Positions 34,834-43,600 of a stretch of DNA of 64,000 nt are shown here, one piece after another (position 1 is the stretch's first letter; each line of letters begins with the position of its first letter). The translations under genes were made by a program, and so were the position numbers. The notes under the pieces were generated by a model. That model searched no databases and was not told the origin of the DNA. It saw only the letters and a list, made by a program, of their open reading frames with translations. The stretch comes from JAJFHI01 sp050633705. GTDB taxonomy: Bacteria > Pseudomonadota > Alphaproteobacteria > Rhizobiales > Hyphomicrobiaceae. The stretch covers positions 1-64,000 of the forward strand of contig JBOEGZ010000013.1 of the NCBI GenBank assembly GCA_050633705.1. Reading direction: 5' to 3'.

Positions 34834-35793
34834 TCAATCACGGTTATCATCCTTATTGGAGGGATCTCCTCCAGAGCGCCCGAAGTCAGGCTCAGCGGTA
34901 TCTTGGCCCGCCTCGATGATACCGCGTCGTAAGCTGCGAGATTCGGTAAAGAGCTTCTCAAGCTTGTCGCCGTCGCCAAATCGGATCGCCCGCTGCAATT
35001 CTGAAAGATCTTCTGAATAACGACCCAACATATCCAACACGGCATCTTTGTTGTTGAGAAACACGTCTCGCCACATCACCGGATCAGAAGCTGCAATACG
35101 CGTGAAATCTCGAAATCCACCCGCGGAAAATTTGATCACTTCAGAATTGGTGACCCGCCCGAGGTGGGCTGCTGTATTGACAATATTATATGCAATCAAG
35201 TGTGGGACATGGCTTGTGATCGCCAACACCAGGTCGTGATGTTGGGCACTCATCTCTTCAACGTCACTGCCCAGCGCTTGCCAAAACTTGGACAAACGAT
35301 CCACTGCGGCTCGATCCGTCGTCGCATCCGGTGTCAAGATACACCATCGCCCATCGAATAACTCTGCAAAACCTGCCTCAGGTCCTGATTGCTCCGTTCC
35401 AGCAATCGGGTGGCCTGGTACGAAATGCACACCCGCTGGCAAATGAGGTGTCACGCTCTTTACGATCGCAGCTTTCACTGAACCAACATCGGTGACAATC
35501 GTCCCTGGAGAAAGCGCCGAAGACATCTGTTCGGCAATTGGTCCGCACATACCAACCGGGACGCATAAAATCACCAAGTCCGCACCGCGAACGGCTTCAG
35601 ACACATCTGTATATCCGCTGTCAATCAAGCCGAGGCGCTTTGCCGTCTGCAACGTTTTTTCAGTGCGGGCGGTACCAACGATTGATTTCGCCAAACTTGC
35701 TCGTTGCATGGCCAAACTTATCGACGATCCAATCAAGCCGAGCCCGATAAGCGCCACACGCTCAAATTTTTCCGCGGTCATTTTTGCAATCAT
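34834..35793 (-). CDS. tyrC: Prephenate/arogenate dehydrogenase
   Basis: A tyrosine-synthesis enzyme that oxidatively decarboxylates prephenate or arogenate with NAD(P). The 319-residue protein opens with the Rossmann motif VALIGLGLIGSSISLAM (Gly-x-Gly-x-x-Gly at about 17-22). It then has ADLVILCVPVG, the catalytic-His block VPGHPIAGTEQSGP and AITSHVPHLIAYNIV with the second His, and the helical dimer domain ends in a polar tail. Its start overlaps the hisC stop by four bases (ATGA), so the two are co-translated; a nearby Met5 is a less likely start. The hisC-tyrC pair is a common alphaproteobacterial unit. Confidence 0.92.
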   Translation of the reverse strand: MIAKMTAEKFERVALIGLGLIGSSISLAMQRASLAKSIVGTARTEKTLQTAKRLGLIDSGYTDVSEAVRGADLVILCVPVGMCGPIAEQMSSALSPGTIVTDVGSVKAAIVKSVTPHLPAGVHFVPGHPIAGTEQSGPEAGFAELFDGRWCILTPDATTDRAAVDRLSKFWQALGSDVEEMSAQHHDLVLAITSHVPHLIAYNIVNTAAHLGRVTNSEVIKFSAGGFRDFTRIAASDPVMWRDVFLNNKDAVLDMLGRYSEDLSELQRAIRFGDGDKLEKLFTESRSLRRGIIEAGQDTAEPDFGRSGGDPSNKDDNRD

Positions 35794-36908
35794 CCCTGCC
35801 CCATAAACGATTTTAACGCCGCGACCAACGCCCGGTTTTCGCTTTCAGTGCCGATCGTCATCCGCAAGGCATGTGGCAGTTGGTAACCGGTAACACGGCG
35901 CACAATAATGCGTTGCGACCGCAAATAAGCATCCGCCGCACTGGCTGTCTTGGTGCCTTGTTCTGGAAAGTGAACCAACACAAAGTTGGCCACACTCGGC
36001 GTCACAACCAACCCCATACCTTCCAACTGAGCCGTGAGCCAGGGCAGCCATTTGTCATTGTGCGCGACAGCCGATGTTTCATGTGCGGTATCGGCTATTG
36101 CTACTGCCCCTGCAGCGATGGCTGGTGAAGACAAATTAAATGGCCCGCGGATTCGGTTCAGGACATCGCTGATTTTTGCTGGACAATAGGACCATCCAAT
36201 ACGTAAGGCTGCAAGACCGTGAATTTTCGAGAAGGTCCGCGTCATAACAGTGTTGTTGGTCGTTGCGACCAACTCCAATCCAGCTTCATAGTCGTTGTGT
36301 TGCACATACTCAGCATATGCTCCGTCAAGCACCAACACGACGTTGTCTGGTAGACCCCCACGCAAGCGACGGATTTCGTCAATCGGGACATAGGTTCCTG
36401 TCGGGTTATTTGGGTTTGCCAAAAATACAATCCGGGTTTTTCTTGTAACGGCTGCGAGAATAGCATCGATGTCGGTGGTCAAGTTCGACGTTTCAGGAGC
36501 AATCACTGGGGTGGCGCTGTTCATCAAGATAGCGATCCGATAAACGAGAAAGCCGTGCGCCGTGTAAATGCCTTCATCACCTGGCTGCAAATACGCGCTG
36601 GCCAACAAATTTAAGATTTCGTCAGATCCCGCACCACACACAATCCGCGACGGATCGAGACCATATCGCGCCGCGATTGCCTCACGCAGAGCTGTTGCCC
36701 CGCCATCAGGATAGCGGGCCAATTCACGACCCTCAGCCCCGCCTGCTGCTTGACGATAGGCCTCCACCGCCCGTGGACTTGGACCCAGTGGCGTTTCATT
36801 TGACGACAACTTGATTGGTGTACCGCCGTCAGCCACCCTACTTTCGCCAGGGTGGTAAATATCAATGTCATTTATGCCGGGCCGCGGCTCCGGCGCCATC
36901 GGTGCCAT
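35790..36908 (-). CDS. hisC: Histidinol-phosphate / aromatic aminotransferase
   Basis: A PLP enzyme that transaminates imidazole-acetol phosphate in histidine synthesis and, in organisms with this gene next to tyrC, often also aromatic keto acids. About 372 residues from ATG 36908 (MAPMAPEPRPGI); the frame is open to 37112 but the upstream part is not typical. KLSSNETPLGPSP binds substrate phosphate, FLANPNNPTGTYV is the ring-stacking and Asp region, DGAYAEY follows, and TRTFSKIHGLAALRIGW carries the Schiff-base Lys. It is divergent from metX with about 280 bases of control sequence between them. Confidence 0.92.
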   Translation of the reverse strand: MAPMAPEPRPGINDIDIYHPGESRVADGGTPIKLSSNETPLGPSPRAVEAYRQAAGGAEGRELARYPDGGATALREAIAARYGLDPSRIVCGAGSDEILNLLASAYLQPGDEGIYTAHGFLVYRIAILMNSATPVIAPETSNLTTDIDAILAAVTRKTRIVFLANPNNPTGTYVPIDEIRRLRGGLPDNVVLVLDGAYAEYVQHNDYEAGLELVATTNNTVMTRTFSKIHGLAALRIGWSYCPAKISDVLNRIRGPFNLSSPAIAAGAVAIADTAHETSAVAHNDKWLPWLTAQLEGMGLVVTPSVANFVLVHFPEQGTKTASAADAYLRSQRIIVRRVTGYQLPHALRMTIGTESENRALVAALKSFMGQG

Positions 36909-37190
36909 TGGTGGTGAACTCGCTCTTGCAACGCCAAGCTGCCAGAGCTGGCGCAAATTGTTATATATTCTCGGTGATTGATAGGCGTGCGCCAACTCGA
37001 AAGCAAAGAAAAGATTGACTTTTATGTCCCAAACCCTAGAGCAATATCCGTCCAAGCAATCAGACAGGAATGCTTTGACACCATAAATTGGCAAGTATCT
37101 TTGTCTGACCAATCAAGAACGTTTCAAGAGCGTTAAGGACTTTGACGCTTGCGTTAATGTTAAGGAATTGGGCGGTTTTAACGGTCGCCA

Positions 37191-38483
37191 ATGGCGCAGG
37201 TTTTAAAGGCAGCAAGGCCTATGGCTGAAGAAACCACTTCAAAAAGCGAGACGGCCTCTACAGACACCAGGACGGCGAGTTCGTGGGCGCAGTCACTAGA
37301 TGGCGCTAAAGCGAAAAATCAGGGAAGCGATGAAGTCGCAAATCCCACCAGTCTGATCGTACATTTCCCGGCGGATGCCCCTTTGCAGCTCGACAGCCAG
37401 CAAACTCTCGCGCCATTTTCGATCGCCTACAAAACCTACGGCACGTTAAATGCCGAAAAATCGAATGCGGTCTTGATTTGCCATGCGCTAACCGGCGACC
37501 AACACGTCGCCAGCCCGAACCCCATAACCGGAAAACCCGGATGGTGGGAAACCATCGTCGGCCCAGGCAAAGCAATTGATACAGATCGCTTCTTTGTTAT
37601 CTGCTCGAACATTGTGGGCGGCTGCATGGGGTCAACCGGTCCAGCATCAATAAACCCGCAAACAGGCACGCCCTATGGCCTCGACTTTCCGGTCATCACG
37701 ATCGGCGACATGGTGCGCGCGCAAGCCCGGTTGATCGACCACCTGGAAATTGATCAATTATTTGCAGTCGTCGGCGGATCAATGGGTGGTATGCAGGCCC
37801 TGCAATGGGCGGCCTCTTATCCAGAGCGGGTATTTTCAGCCATACCAATCGCGACAGCGGCCTGGCATTCATCACAAAACATCGCCTTTCACGAAGTCGG
37901 ACGTCAAGCCGTTATGGCGGATCCCAATTGGTGTGCAGGTAATTATCAAGCCGAAAACAAGAAACCTCGCAACGGCCTTGCCGTGGCGCGCATGGCCGCC
38001 CACATCACCTATTTGTCGGAAGATGCGCTACAAGAAAAATTTGGCCGTAATCTGCAGAATAGAAAAGACCGAACGTTTTCTTTCGATGCCGATTTCCAGG
38101 TTGAGAGCTACCTGCGTCATCAGGGCTCAACATTTGTCGACCGTTTTGATGCCAACAGTTATCTCTACGTGACGCGCGCAATGGATTACTTTGACCTGGA
38201 AATAGATCATGCCAACGTCTTGGCGAATGCGTTTCGAGGTACGAAAACACGCTTTTGTATTGTGTCGTTTACCAGTGATTGGCTGTTTCCGACACGTGAG
38301 AGCCGTGAAATCGTGCAAGCACTGAACGCCGTTGCCGCCAATGTCTCTTTTGTCGAAATCGAAAGCAACAAAGGGCACGATTCCTTTTTGCTTGAGGAAC
38401 CAGAATTCTTTGAAACTATTGCCGGCTTCATAAACGCGGGTGCAAAAAAACGAGGCTTGCCTACTCCCGCTTCTAAAGGCTAA
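37191..38483 (+). CDS. metX: Homoserine O-acetyltransferase
   Basis: An alpha/beta-hydrolase-fold enzyme that acetylates (or succinylates) homoserine to begin methionine synthesis. 430 residues from ATG 37191, with about 50 polar residues before the core; ATG 37221 is an alternative. The oxyanion and lid blocks ALTGDQHVA and GWWETIVGPGKAID are followed by nucleophile-elbow GGSMGGMQALQWA (Ser), the catalytic Asp in SFTSDWLFPT and His in NKGHDSFLLE. metW follows 116 bases later. I checked the 80-base leader for the conserved core of a SAM-II riboswitch and did not see it. Confidence 0.94.
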   Translation: MAQVLKAARPMAEETTSKSETASTDTRTASSWAQSLDGAKAKNQGSDEVANPTSLIVHFPADAPLQLDSQQTLAPFSIAYKTYGTLNAEKSNAVLICHALTGDQHVASPNPITGKPGWWETIVGPGKAIDTDRFFVICSNIVGGCMGSTGPASINPQTGTPYGLDFPVITIGDMVRAQARLIDHLEIDQLFAVVGGSMGGMQALQWAASYPERVFSAIPIATAAWHSSQNIAFHEVGRQAVMADPNWCAGNYQAENKKPRNGLAVARMAAHITYLSEDALQEKFGRNLQNRKDRTFSFDADFQVESYLRHQGSTFVDRFDANSYLYVTRAMDYFDLEIDHANVLANAFRGTKTRFCIVSFTSDWLFPTRESREIVQALNAVAANVSFVEIESNKGHDSFLLEEPEFFETIAGFINAGAKKRGLPTPASKG

Positions 38484-38534
38484 CGCGCGAGCGGAAATCT
38501 CACCTACCCTACAACTCACTTGCCATGTATAAAC

Positions 38535-38570
38535 GCCTGCTTGTCGAAGACTTGTCTGCTAGAAGCAGGC
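38535..38570 (+). promoter_or_regulatory. Hairpin in the metX-metW intercistronic gap
   Basis: GCCTGCTT (38535-38542) and AAGCAGGC (38563-38570) form a perfect 8-base stem with a 20-base loop, followed by the palindrome CCTTAAGG (38576-38583). There is no T-run, so it is more likely a processing or stability element than a terminator. Confidence 0.4.
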
Positions 38571-38599
38571 AACGTCCTTAAGGATTGCTCAAAAAGCCG

Positions 38600-39265
38600 A
38601 TGACGGAACACAAACCAGAACAACATCCCGCGAGCACGGCTCCGTTGCTTGAACGCGTCGACCACATTCTCATTTCTGAAATGGTCGAACCTGGCAGCCG
38701 TGTACTGGATGTCGGCTGCGGTGATGGCGCGTTGATGCAATTGCTGAGCGACACAAAAGCCGTTGATGTTCGTGGCGTTGAACTGTCTCGCGACCGTGTT
38801 AACGCGTGTGTAAAACGCGGCCTGTCGGTCATCCAAGGCGACGCAGACAGAGACTTGAACGACTATCCCGATCAGGCGTTCGACTATGCGATCTTGAGTC
38901 TTACAATCCAGGCAACACGTTACCCAAAGGATGTTCTACAAAATTTGATGCGCATCGGGCGACGCGCAATTGTCTCATTTCCAAACTTTGGCCACTGGCG
39001 CATTCGCACCTCACTTCTCATCGATGGCCGCATGCCCCAAACCCCAAACCTGCCCGACACCTGGTATTCAACGCCAAATGCGCATTTGTGCACGATCCGA
39101 GATTTCGACAACCTTTGCCAGATTCTGAATGCGACTGTTGAAGAAGCTGTCGCATTTAACAGTTCGGGTAAAAGACTGCCAATTCGACGGTCTTTAACGT
39201 TACAGAATATTTTGGGTGAACAGGCTGTGTTTCGTTTAACAAAAAACGGCAAACCCGGTGTTTGA
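38600..39265 (+). CDS. metW: Methionine biosynthesis protein MetW
   Basis: A SAM-methyltransferase-fold protein that works with MetX, reported to stimulate its activity. About 221 residues from ATG 38600; a TTG at 38585 would add five residues. Motif I is VLDVGCGDGALMQLL, followed by the acidic VRGVELSRDRV, DYAILSLTIQATRYP and the MetW-typical VSFPNFGHWRIR and PDTWYSTPNAHLCTIRDF. The gap of over 100 bases with a hairpin before it is wider than the usual tight metX-metW spacing, which may lower or time its translation. Confidence 0.93.
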   Translation: MTEHKPEQHPASTAPLLERVDHILISEMVEPGSRVLDVGCGDGALMQLLSDTKAVDVRGVELSRDRVNACVKRGLSVIQGDADRDLNDYPDQAFDYAILSLTIQATRYPKDVLQNLMRIGRRAIVSFPNFGHWRIRTSLLIDGRMPQTPNLPDTWYSTPNAHLCTIRDFDNLCQILNATVEEAVAFNSSGKRLPIRRSLTLQNILGEQAVFRLTKNGKPGV

Positions 39266-39294
39266 TTGACATAACGCACAACGCTAATTTCGCA

Positions 39295-40011
39295 TCACAC
39301 GTTTGGTAATAAAACCAACTCTTCACTGCGTCTCACAACTTTACCGGTACCCGATGGTGCAGCAAGCTCTTTCGCAGCTTCCACCAATAACACGCCGGCA
39401 AAGACTGGCATCACGCGTTGGCCGATCCGTTCCCAAGCCACGGCTGACTTTTCGACAAAACTGTAGGGCAGCGGCGGGGCGTGAAGCGCTGTGTCCCAGT
39501 GCAGTGGATTAAACATCGCGTCAATCAACAAGCTTTCAAGTTGCCCGCGACTATATGGGTGACCAAATCCGAACGGTGTGCGATCCATTCGCGCCCACAC
39601 ACCACGCCGGTTTGGAACCACCAGCAACAACCGCCCGCCTGGTGCCAAAACGCGCCAAATTTCCCGTAAGAATTGCTGTTGTGCGCCCGTGTTCTCAAGG
39701 CCATGTACAACGAGCAAGCGATCAATGGAATTGTCAGGCAAAGGCAGGTGTTCCTCGTCCACCATGGCCGTACTGGCCTTACCTTGACGCGGCCATACCA
39801 AAGCCCCTTGGCGGGCTGGCATGAGTGCGGCCAGGCAGTCTACCTCGTCGCGAAACACTTTGAGATAGGGTGTGGCAAATCCCAGTCCACACAACCGCCC
39901 ACCTGGAACGTTGCGCCATCGCGCGCGAATTTTTCGGCCAATCAATCGGCGCACAACGTGCCCCAATGAAGTGGCGTAAAAGCTCCGCAGCGATTCAACG
40001 TCGTTTTGCAT
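39295..40011 (-). CDS. SAM-dependent methyltransferase-like protein
   Basis: About 238 residues from ATG 40011 (MQNDVESLRSFYATSLGHVV); the frame runs on to 40083 but this start fits the family better. A class I methyltransferase fold with a weak motif I (LCGLGFATPYL), then LPLPDNSIDRLLVVHGLEN, and the strong IWRVLAPGGRLLLVVPNRRG block. It ends with a hydrophobic-basic tail. The glycine-rich loop is short of the full GxGxG. The gene is found divergent from gloB. The substrate is unknown and need not be a small molecule. Confidence 0.72.
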   Translation of the reverse strand: MQNDVESLRSFYATSLGHVVRRLIGRKIRARWRNVPGGRLCGLGFATPYLKVFRDEVDCLAALMPARQGALVWPRQGKASTAMVDEEHLPLPDNSIDRLLVVHGLENTGAQQQFLREIWRVLAPGGRLLLVVPNRRGVWARMDRTPFGFGHPYSRGQLESLLIDAMFNPLHWDTALHAPPLPYSFVEKSAVAWERIGQRVMPVFAGVLLVEAAKELAAPSGTGKVVRRSEELVLLPNV

Positions 40012-40074
40012 TAACCTGTCACACTGTTGAAAATTTTTGACACCCAAATCTTGAAGTCGATGTCCCGACAACCG

Positions 40075-40233
40075 TGACGTCACATCACCACACCCAGGTG
40101 GCTGGCGTGAGCGTAGTCTGATACAATCTCTATGCCCACATCTATCTCACTTCAGTGACGCATATTTAAAAAAAACCGACCAAGTCAGACGTGAAAAGTA
40201 ACTATCACGCATGACTGGAAATGACTGACGTCA
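40075..40233. promoter_or_regulatory. Divergent control region with two TGACGTCA palindromes
   Basis: Two identical perfect 8-base palindromes TGACGTCA lie at 40075-40082 (within the 10-base palindrome GTGACGTCAC) and 40226-40233, one near each end of the methyltransferase/gloB divergent promoter region. The pair, 151 bases apart, looks like operator sites for one dimeric regulator that could loop the DNA; this is inference. Confidence 0.4.
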
Positions 40234-40279
40234 CAGCCTAAGTTCAACTCAGAACCGGTGCAATAAAGGTCAAAACAAT

Positions 40280-41050
40280 ATGACAACGCTCGAAATTCAC
40301 CAATTCCCATGCCGCAGCGACAACTACGGCGTGTTGGCCCACAGCGCCGAGACAAATGAGACGGCTTCGATAGACGCCCCTGATGCGAACGCGGTCCTGG
40401 CAGCCCTAGAAGATAAGAGCTGGTCACTGACGCATGTATTTACAACGCACCATCACAACGACCACACCGAAGGCAACCTCGCCTTAAAACAACAAACAGG
40501 CGCGACAATATTCGGCCCAAAAGCAGAGGCCGATAAAATTCCTGGTATTGACCAAGCGTTTGGCGATGGCGATGCCTTCGAATTTGCCGGACATCGCGTG
40601 CATGTTCTCGATACCCCCGGACACACAGCAGGCCACATCTCTTATTGGCTACCAGACGACAATGTCGCATTTGTCGGTGATACCCTGTTTGCCATGGGCT
40701 GCGGGCGTCTGTTTGAAGGCACCCCAGCGCAAATGTGGGCATCGCTGCAAAAAATCATCGCATTGCCAACCGACACAACGATTTATTGCGGGCATGAATA
40801 CACGCAAGCGAATGCCGCTTTTTCTCTAACAGTCGATCCGAACAACCCGACCCTTCGCGCCCGCGCCAAAGAAGTTGAGGCATTGCGCGCTGCCGGCAAA
40901 CCGACCCTGCCGACCAAGTTGGATATCGAGCTTGAAACCAACCCGTTCTTGCGCCCCGACGATCCGGGTATCCGAGCAACACTCAATATGCCCGACGCTG
41001 CAAACGAAGACGTGTTTGCAGAACTGCGTGAGCGCAAAAACAACAGCTGA
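40280..41050 (+). CDS. gloB: Hydroxyacylglutathione hydrolase (glyoxalase II)
   Basis: A metallo-beta-lactamase-fold enzyme that hydrolyses S-lactoylglutathione to lactate and glutathione, completing methylglyoxal detoxification. The 256-residue protein has the dinuclear metal motif THHHNDH at 56-62, then VLDTPGHTAGHIS, FVGDTLFAMGCGRLFEG with the bridging Asp, and YCGHEYTQANAAF. The C-terminal helical region with LRERKNN is the glutathione-binding end. It fits with the ChaC-type gene upstream in glutathione turnover. The start ATG at 40280 is preceded by AAAGGTC. Confidence 0.95.
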   Translation: MTTLEIHQFPCRSDNYGVLAHSAETNETASIDAPDANAVLAALEDKSWSLTHVFTTHHHNDHTEGNLALKQQTGATIFGPKAEADKIPGIDQAFGDGDAFEFAGHRVHVLDTPGHTAGHISYWLPDDNVAFVGDTLFAMGCGRLFEGTPAQMWASLQKIIALPTDTTIYCGHEYTQANAAFSLTVDPNNPTLRARAKEVEALRAAGKPTLPTKLDIELETNPFLRPDDPGIRATLNMPDAANEDVFAELRERKNNS

Positions 41051-41368
41051 GACCGTCAACGCGCATGATGCATAAAATCAGCAACCAAATTATTGCGCAA
41101 AATTTTTGGATTTTTCCCCATATTTTGAAGACGTTGCACCGCATTTAAATCAACTGAGACCGCGCAGCATCTCCAACTGAGTTATCCACTGTTTTTCCGC
41201 GCCGAAAGGCCATCTAACCCATTGATGTTAAGTTGTTTTAATACAACCGTTGAACGAGGGCATTCCATCGCTTGTGGCACTAAGCCGACTCGTCGACACT
41301 GCTCCCAGAGATGGGCTTCATTTCAGAAGCTTGAGACCCGATAATGGGTCCAGTGGGGGCTGATTACT
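41051..41368. other. Intergenic stretch before the NYN gene
   Basis: About 320 bases with no gene. A single DnaA-box-like TTATCCACT occurs at 41182-41190 and a small repeat GACCC...GGGTC sits about 25 bases before the NYN start. GTGGGGGCTG serves as its ribosome site. No terminator for gloB was found. Confidence 0.4.
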
Positions 41369-43468
41369 ATGAAACAAGGATCTTCCGGATCGTTGTTGAG
41401 CACGGTTTTTGTCGATTACGACAACATCTATCTATCGCTAAAACGAAAGAGCGAGGAAGCCGCGAAAAAGTTCGCAAAGGATTCCAGTTCTTGGCTTGGA
41501 GCTATTGAATCCGGCGCACTTTTGACAACGACCAACGGCCAACCGCTGGAGACAAAACGCCGTCTCGTGATGAGCCGCTGTTATGGCAACCCTGTGCCTC
41601 GGCGAAACTCGCACGACAACGCAACAGACATGAACTCATTTCCGTTCGTGCGTCATCACTATTTGCGTTCTGGTTTTGAGGTCATCGACTGTCCACCCTT
41701 GACCGCGCAGTTAAAAAACTCCGCCGACATTCGCATGGTTATGGATATTCGTGACCTGCTGACCCATCAGACTTACTTCGACGAATTTATCATTCTGTCA
41801 GGAGATGCCGACTTTACGCCATTGCTTCACCGGTTACGTGCCCATGCTCGTAGAACGGTTGTCTTCGCCAACGACTACACAGCAGCGCCATACACGGCTA
41901 TTTGCGACGGCGAAGTTCGCGAGTCTGACCTCATACGTCTACTGGTCGAGGGCAAGTTGCCAGGCGAAGTAGACACACCGAAAATCGAAAACAAACCAAA
42001 TGAGGCCCATCTCGCCGAGTTGCGTCGCGAGATTATTGCCGAAGTAACGAATACGGCACGCGTTGCAGGACAGCCAATTCCATTGGAATCGCTCGCAGAT
42101 CGCGCTGTTCGCACCCTTGGTCACGAGAAAACAGTCGGTTCGGCATGGGGTGGCGCGGGTAGTTTCCGCGAACTGCTGTCTACGAATTTAACGGGTGATA
42201 TTCGCCTCAGTGCCCAACCACCCTATTTTGTCTACGATGCCAGCCGTGAGGTCGAGGCAGACAAAGCCGCGGCTCAAATTGCTCATCAAGCCCCAACATC
42301 GCAGCAATCGCCAATCGTTCCGCAAGAACCCATTCTGGAACATCTGCCTACATTCACCGGTCAACCGCCAGCACCGGAATTTAACACAAACGCCCCGGCT
42401 CCAGTCGCGCCTGGACAACAGCACACAGGCATACCGGCAAGAGGCATACCAGCACTTGAATCTCCTCAAGCCCATTCGCAATCAAACCTGCCGCAGGGCT
42501 CGCCTACAGAACCTCAAGCTCCGCTATCGCATGCGCCACAACAACAATCGTACAACACCCCAGTCGGCAAAAATCCGCAGCAATTGCCAGAAGCCAAGCC
42601 GGGTTTAACATTCGACACACCATTCCCAGGCTCACAGCCAACTGGTGCGCCTGTTGATCGGCAAGAGCGCAGTGGTCCGACAGCGAATGCGAGGTCAACA
42701 CAGGCACAGGCCGACACTGGCCCAACTGAGATTCAAGAATCAATTGCACGCATCCATGAGGCTTGTCAGGCTCCACCTTTATCGCCTCCTGAATACCGCA
42801 TCCTGTTTGAAGCCATCGCCCATGAAATTACTCACAAAGGGCTGTTAGGAATTCAAACACTGGAAAACATTGCTGAGCTATTACGCGAAGCCGGAATAGA
42901 AGCACGCATTGACGACATCCGCTTCGTGATTGAAGTCATCAGCGAAAGCGATCCGTGGTTTGAACAAGGAAAATCGGCAAACTTGTTTGCAAGCCGGTTC
43001 CGTAACTTCGTTGTTGCCCGTTGCCGGACACAAGGTCTTGCGCTAACCGCTGACGAAGTCGATTTAATCGATGCTTGGTTCTTGGCACCCGTTAAAGCAC
43101 CTGCAGTGGAAAAAAGAACACCGCAACAGCAACAACCGCAAACAAAGTATTCGCCGCCTCAACATCTACAGTCACAGCCACAGCAAATTGCACCGCTCTC
43201 GCAACAAGCTCCTGTCACCGCCGAGACCCCTTACAGCCAGCAGTCTCAAGCACCTGCACAACAACATCATCAAACAGCCGAGCCCGTTGCCAACAATACG
43301 GGTGGTGGCCGCTGGTGGAATCGCGATCCAGCAGCGCAAGCTGCATCACAACCACAATCATCTAGTGACGATGCCTTTAATGCTCAGTATGGCGAACCCC
43401 AATCCGATCGGGAAAATGCTACCGAAGACGATTTCCCAAGAATTGTGCGCGGCCGCATGAGAGGCTAA
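41369..43468 (+). CDS. NYN-domain RNase-like protein with LOTUS/OST-HTH-like region and Q/P-rich disordered segments
   Basis: A 699-residue protein in five parts. Residues 1-200 are a NYN (PIN-like) nuclease domain, with acidic residues Asp16 and Asp18 (FVDYDN), Asp120 and Asp126 (NSADIRMVMD) and Asp146/Asp148 (LSGDADFTPLL) placed as a metal site. Residues about 213-290 are a helical winged-helix-like unit (LAELRREIIAEV ... PPYFVYD) resembling LOTUS/OST-HTH RNA-binding domains. Residues 290-455 are Pro/Gln/Ala-rich. Residues about 456-570 are a second helical domain. The tail (about 575-660) has many Gln and Pro residues, and the protein ends in basic RGRMRG. It suggests an RNA-binding nuclease that may phase-separate; that is inference. 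A strong terminator follows at 43506-43541. Confidence 0.7.
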   Translation: MKQGSSGSLLSTVFVDYDNIYLSLKRKSEEAAKKFAKDSSSWLGAIESGALLTTTNGQPLETKRRLVMSRCYGNPVPRRNSHDNATDMNSFPFVRHHYLRSGFEVIDCPPLTAQLKNSADIRMVMDIRDLLTHQTYFDEFIILSGDADFTPLLHRLRAHARRTVVFANDYTAAPYTAICDGEVRESDLIRLLVEGKLPGEVDTPKIENKPNEAHLAELRREIIAEVTNTARVAGQPIPLESLADRAVRTLGHEKTVGSAWGGAGSFRELLSTNLTGDIRLSAQPPYFVYDASREVEADKAAAQIAHQAPTSQQSPIVPQEPILEHLPTFTGQPPAPEFNTNAPAPVAPGQQHTGIPARGIPALESPQAHSQSNLPQGSPTEPQAPLSHAPQQQSYNTPVGKNPQQLPEAKPGLTFDTPFPGSQPTGAPVDRQERSGPTANARSTQAQADTGPTEIQESIARIHEACQAPPLSPPEYRILFEAIAHEITHKGLLGIQTLENIAELLREAGIEARIDDIRFVIEVISESDPWFEQGKSANLFASRFRNFVVARCRTQGLALTADEVDLIDAWFLAPVKAPAVEKRTPQQQQPQTKYSPPQHLQSQPQQIAPLSQQAPVTAETPYSQQSQAPAQQHHQTAEPVANNTGGGRWWNRDPAAQAASQPQSSSDDAFNAQYGEPQSDRENATEDDFPRIVRGRMRG

Positions 43469-43505
43469 AGCACAACGAATGTGATCGTCACAGACATAAA
43501 TAAAT

Positions 43506-43541
43506 AAACCCCGGAGAGATTATCTCCGGGGTTTGTTTTTT
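43506..43541. terminator. Rho-independent terminator between the NYN gene and phaB
   Basis: A perfect 12-base stem AAACCCCGGAGA (43506-43517) / TCTCCGGGGTTT (43523-43534), loop GATTA, followed by a T-rich run to 43541 on the plus strand. A-rich sequence on the left lets it also stop minus-strand phaB transcripts. Confidence 0.9.
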
Positions 43542-43600
43542 GGTTTAAATCCCGCTCAGCTCGCTTTGCCAAATGGGTCCCATATAAAAAATGGAGTTCG

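Noticed and set aside
35790..37112. Longer hisC starting at 37112
   Set aside because: The extra ~68 residues do not resemble HisC N-termini and would consume the divergent promoter region; ATG 36908 is preferred.
37113..37190. Possible SAM-II riboswitch before metX
   Set aside because: The leader is short and lacks the conserved GCTAAAAAGG-type core and matching stems.
41182..41190. Single DnaA-box-like TTATCCACT
   Set aside because: One isolated near-match without clustering or an AT-rich unwinding element; not evidence of an origin.
42195..42608. Frame of 137 residues inside the NYN gene
   Set aside because: It is a +2 shadow of the Q/P-rich segment; its Arg/Gln/Asn richness is a by-product of that sequence.
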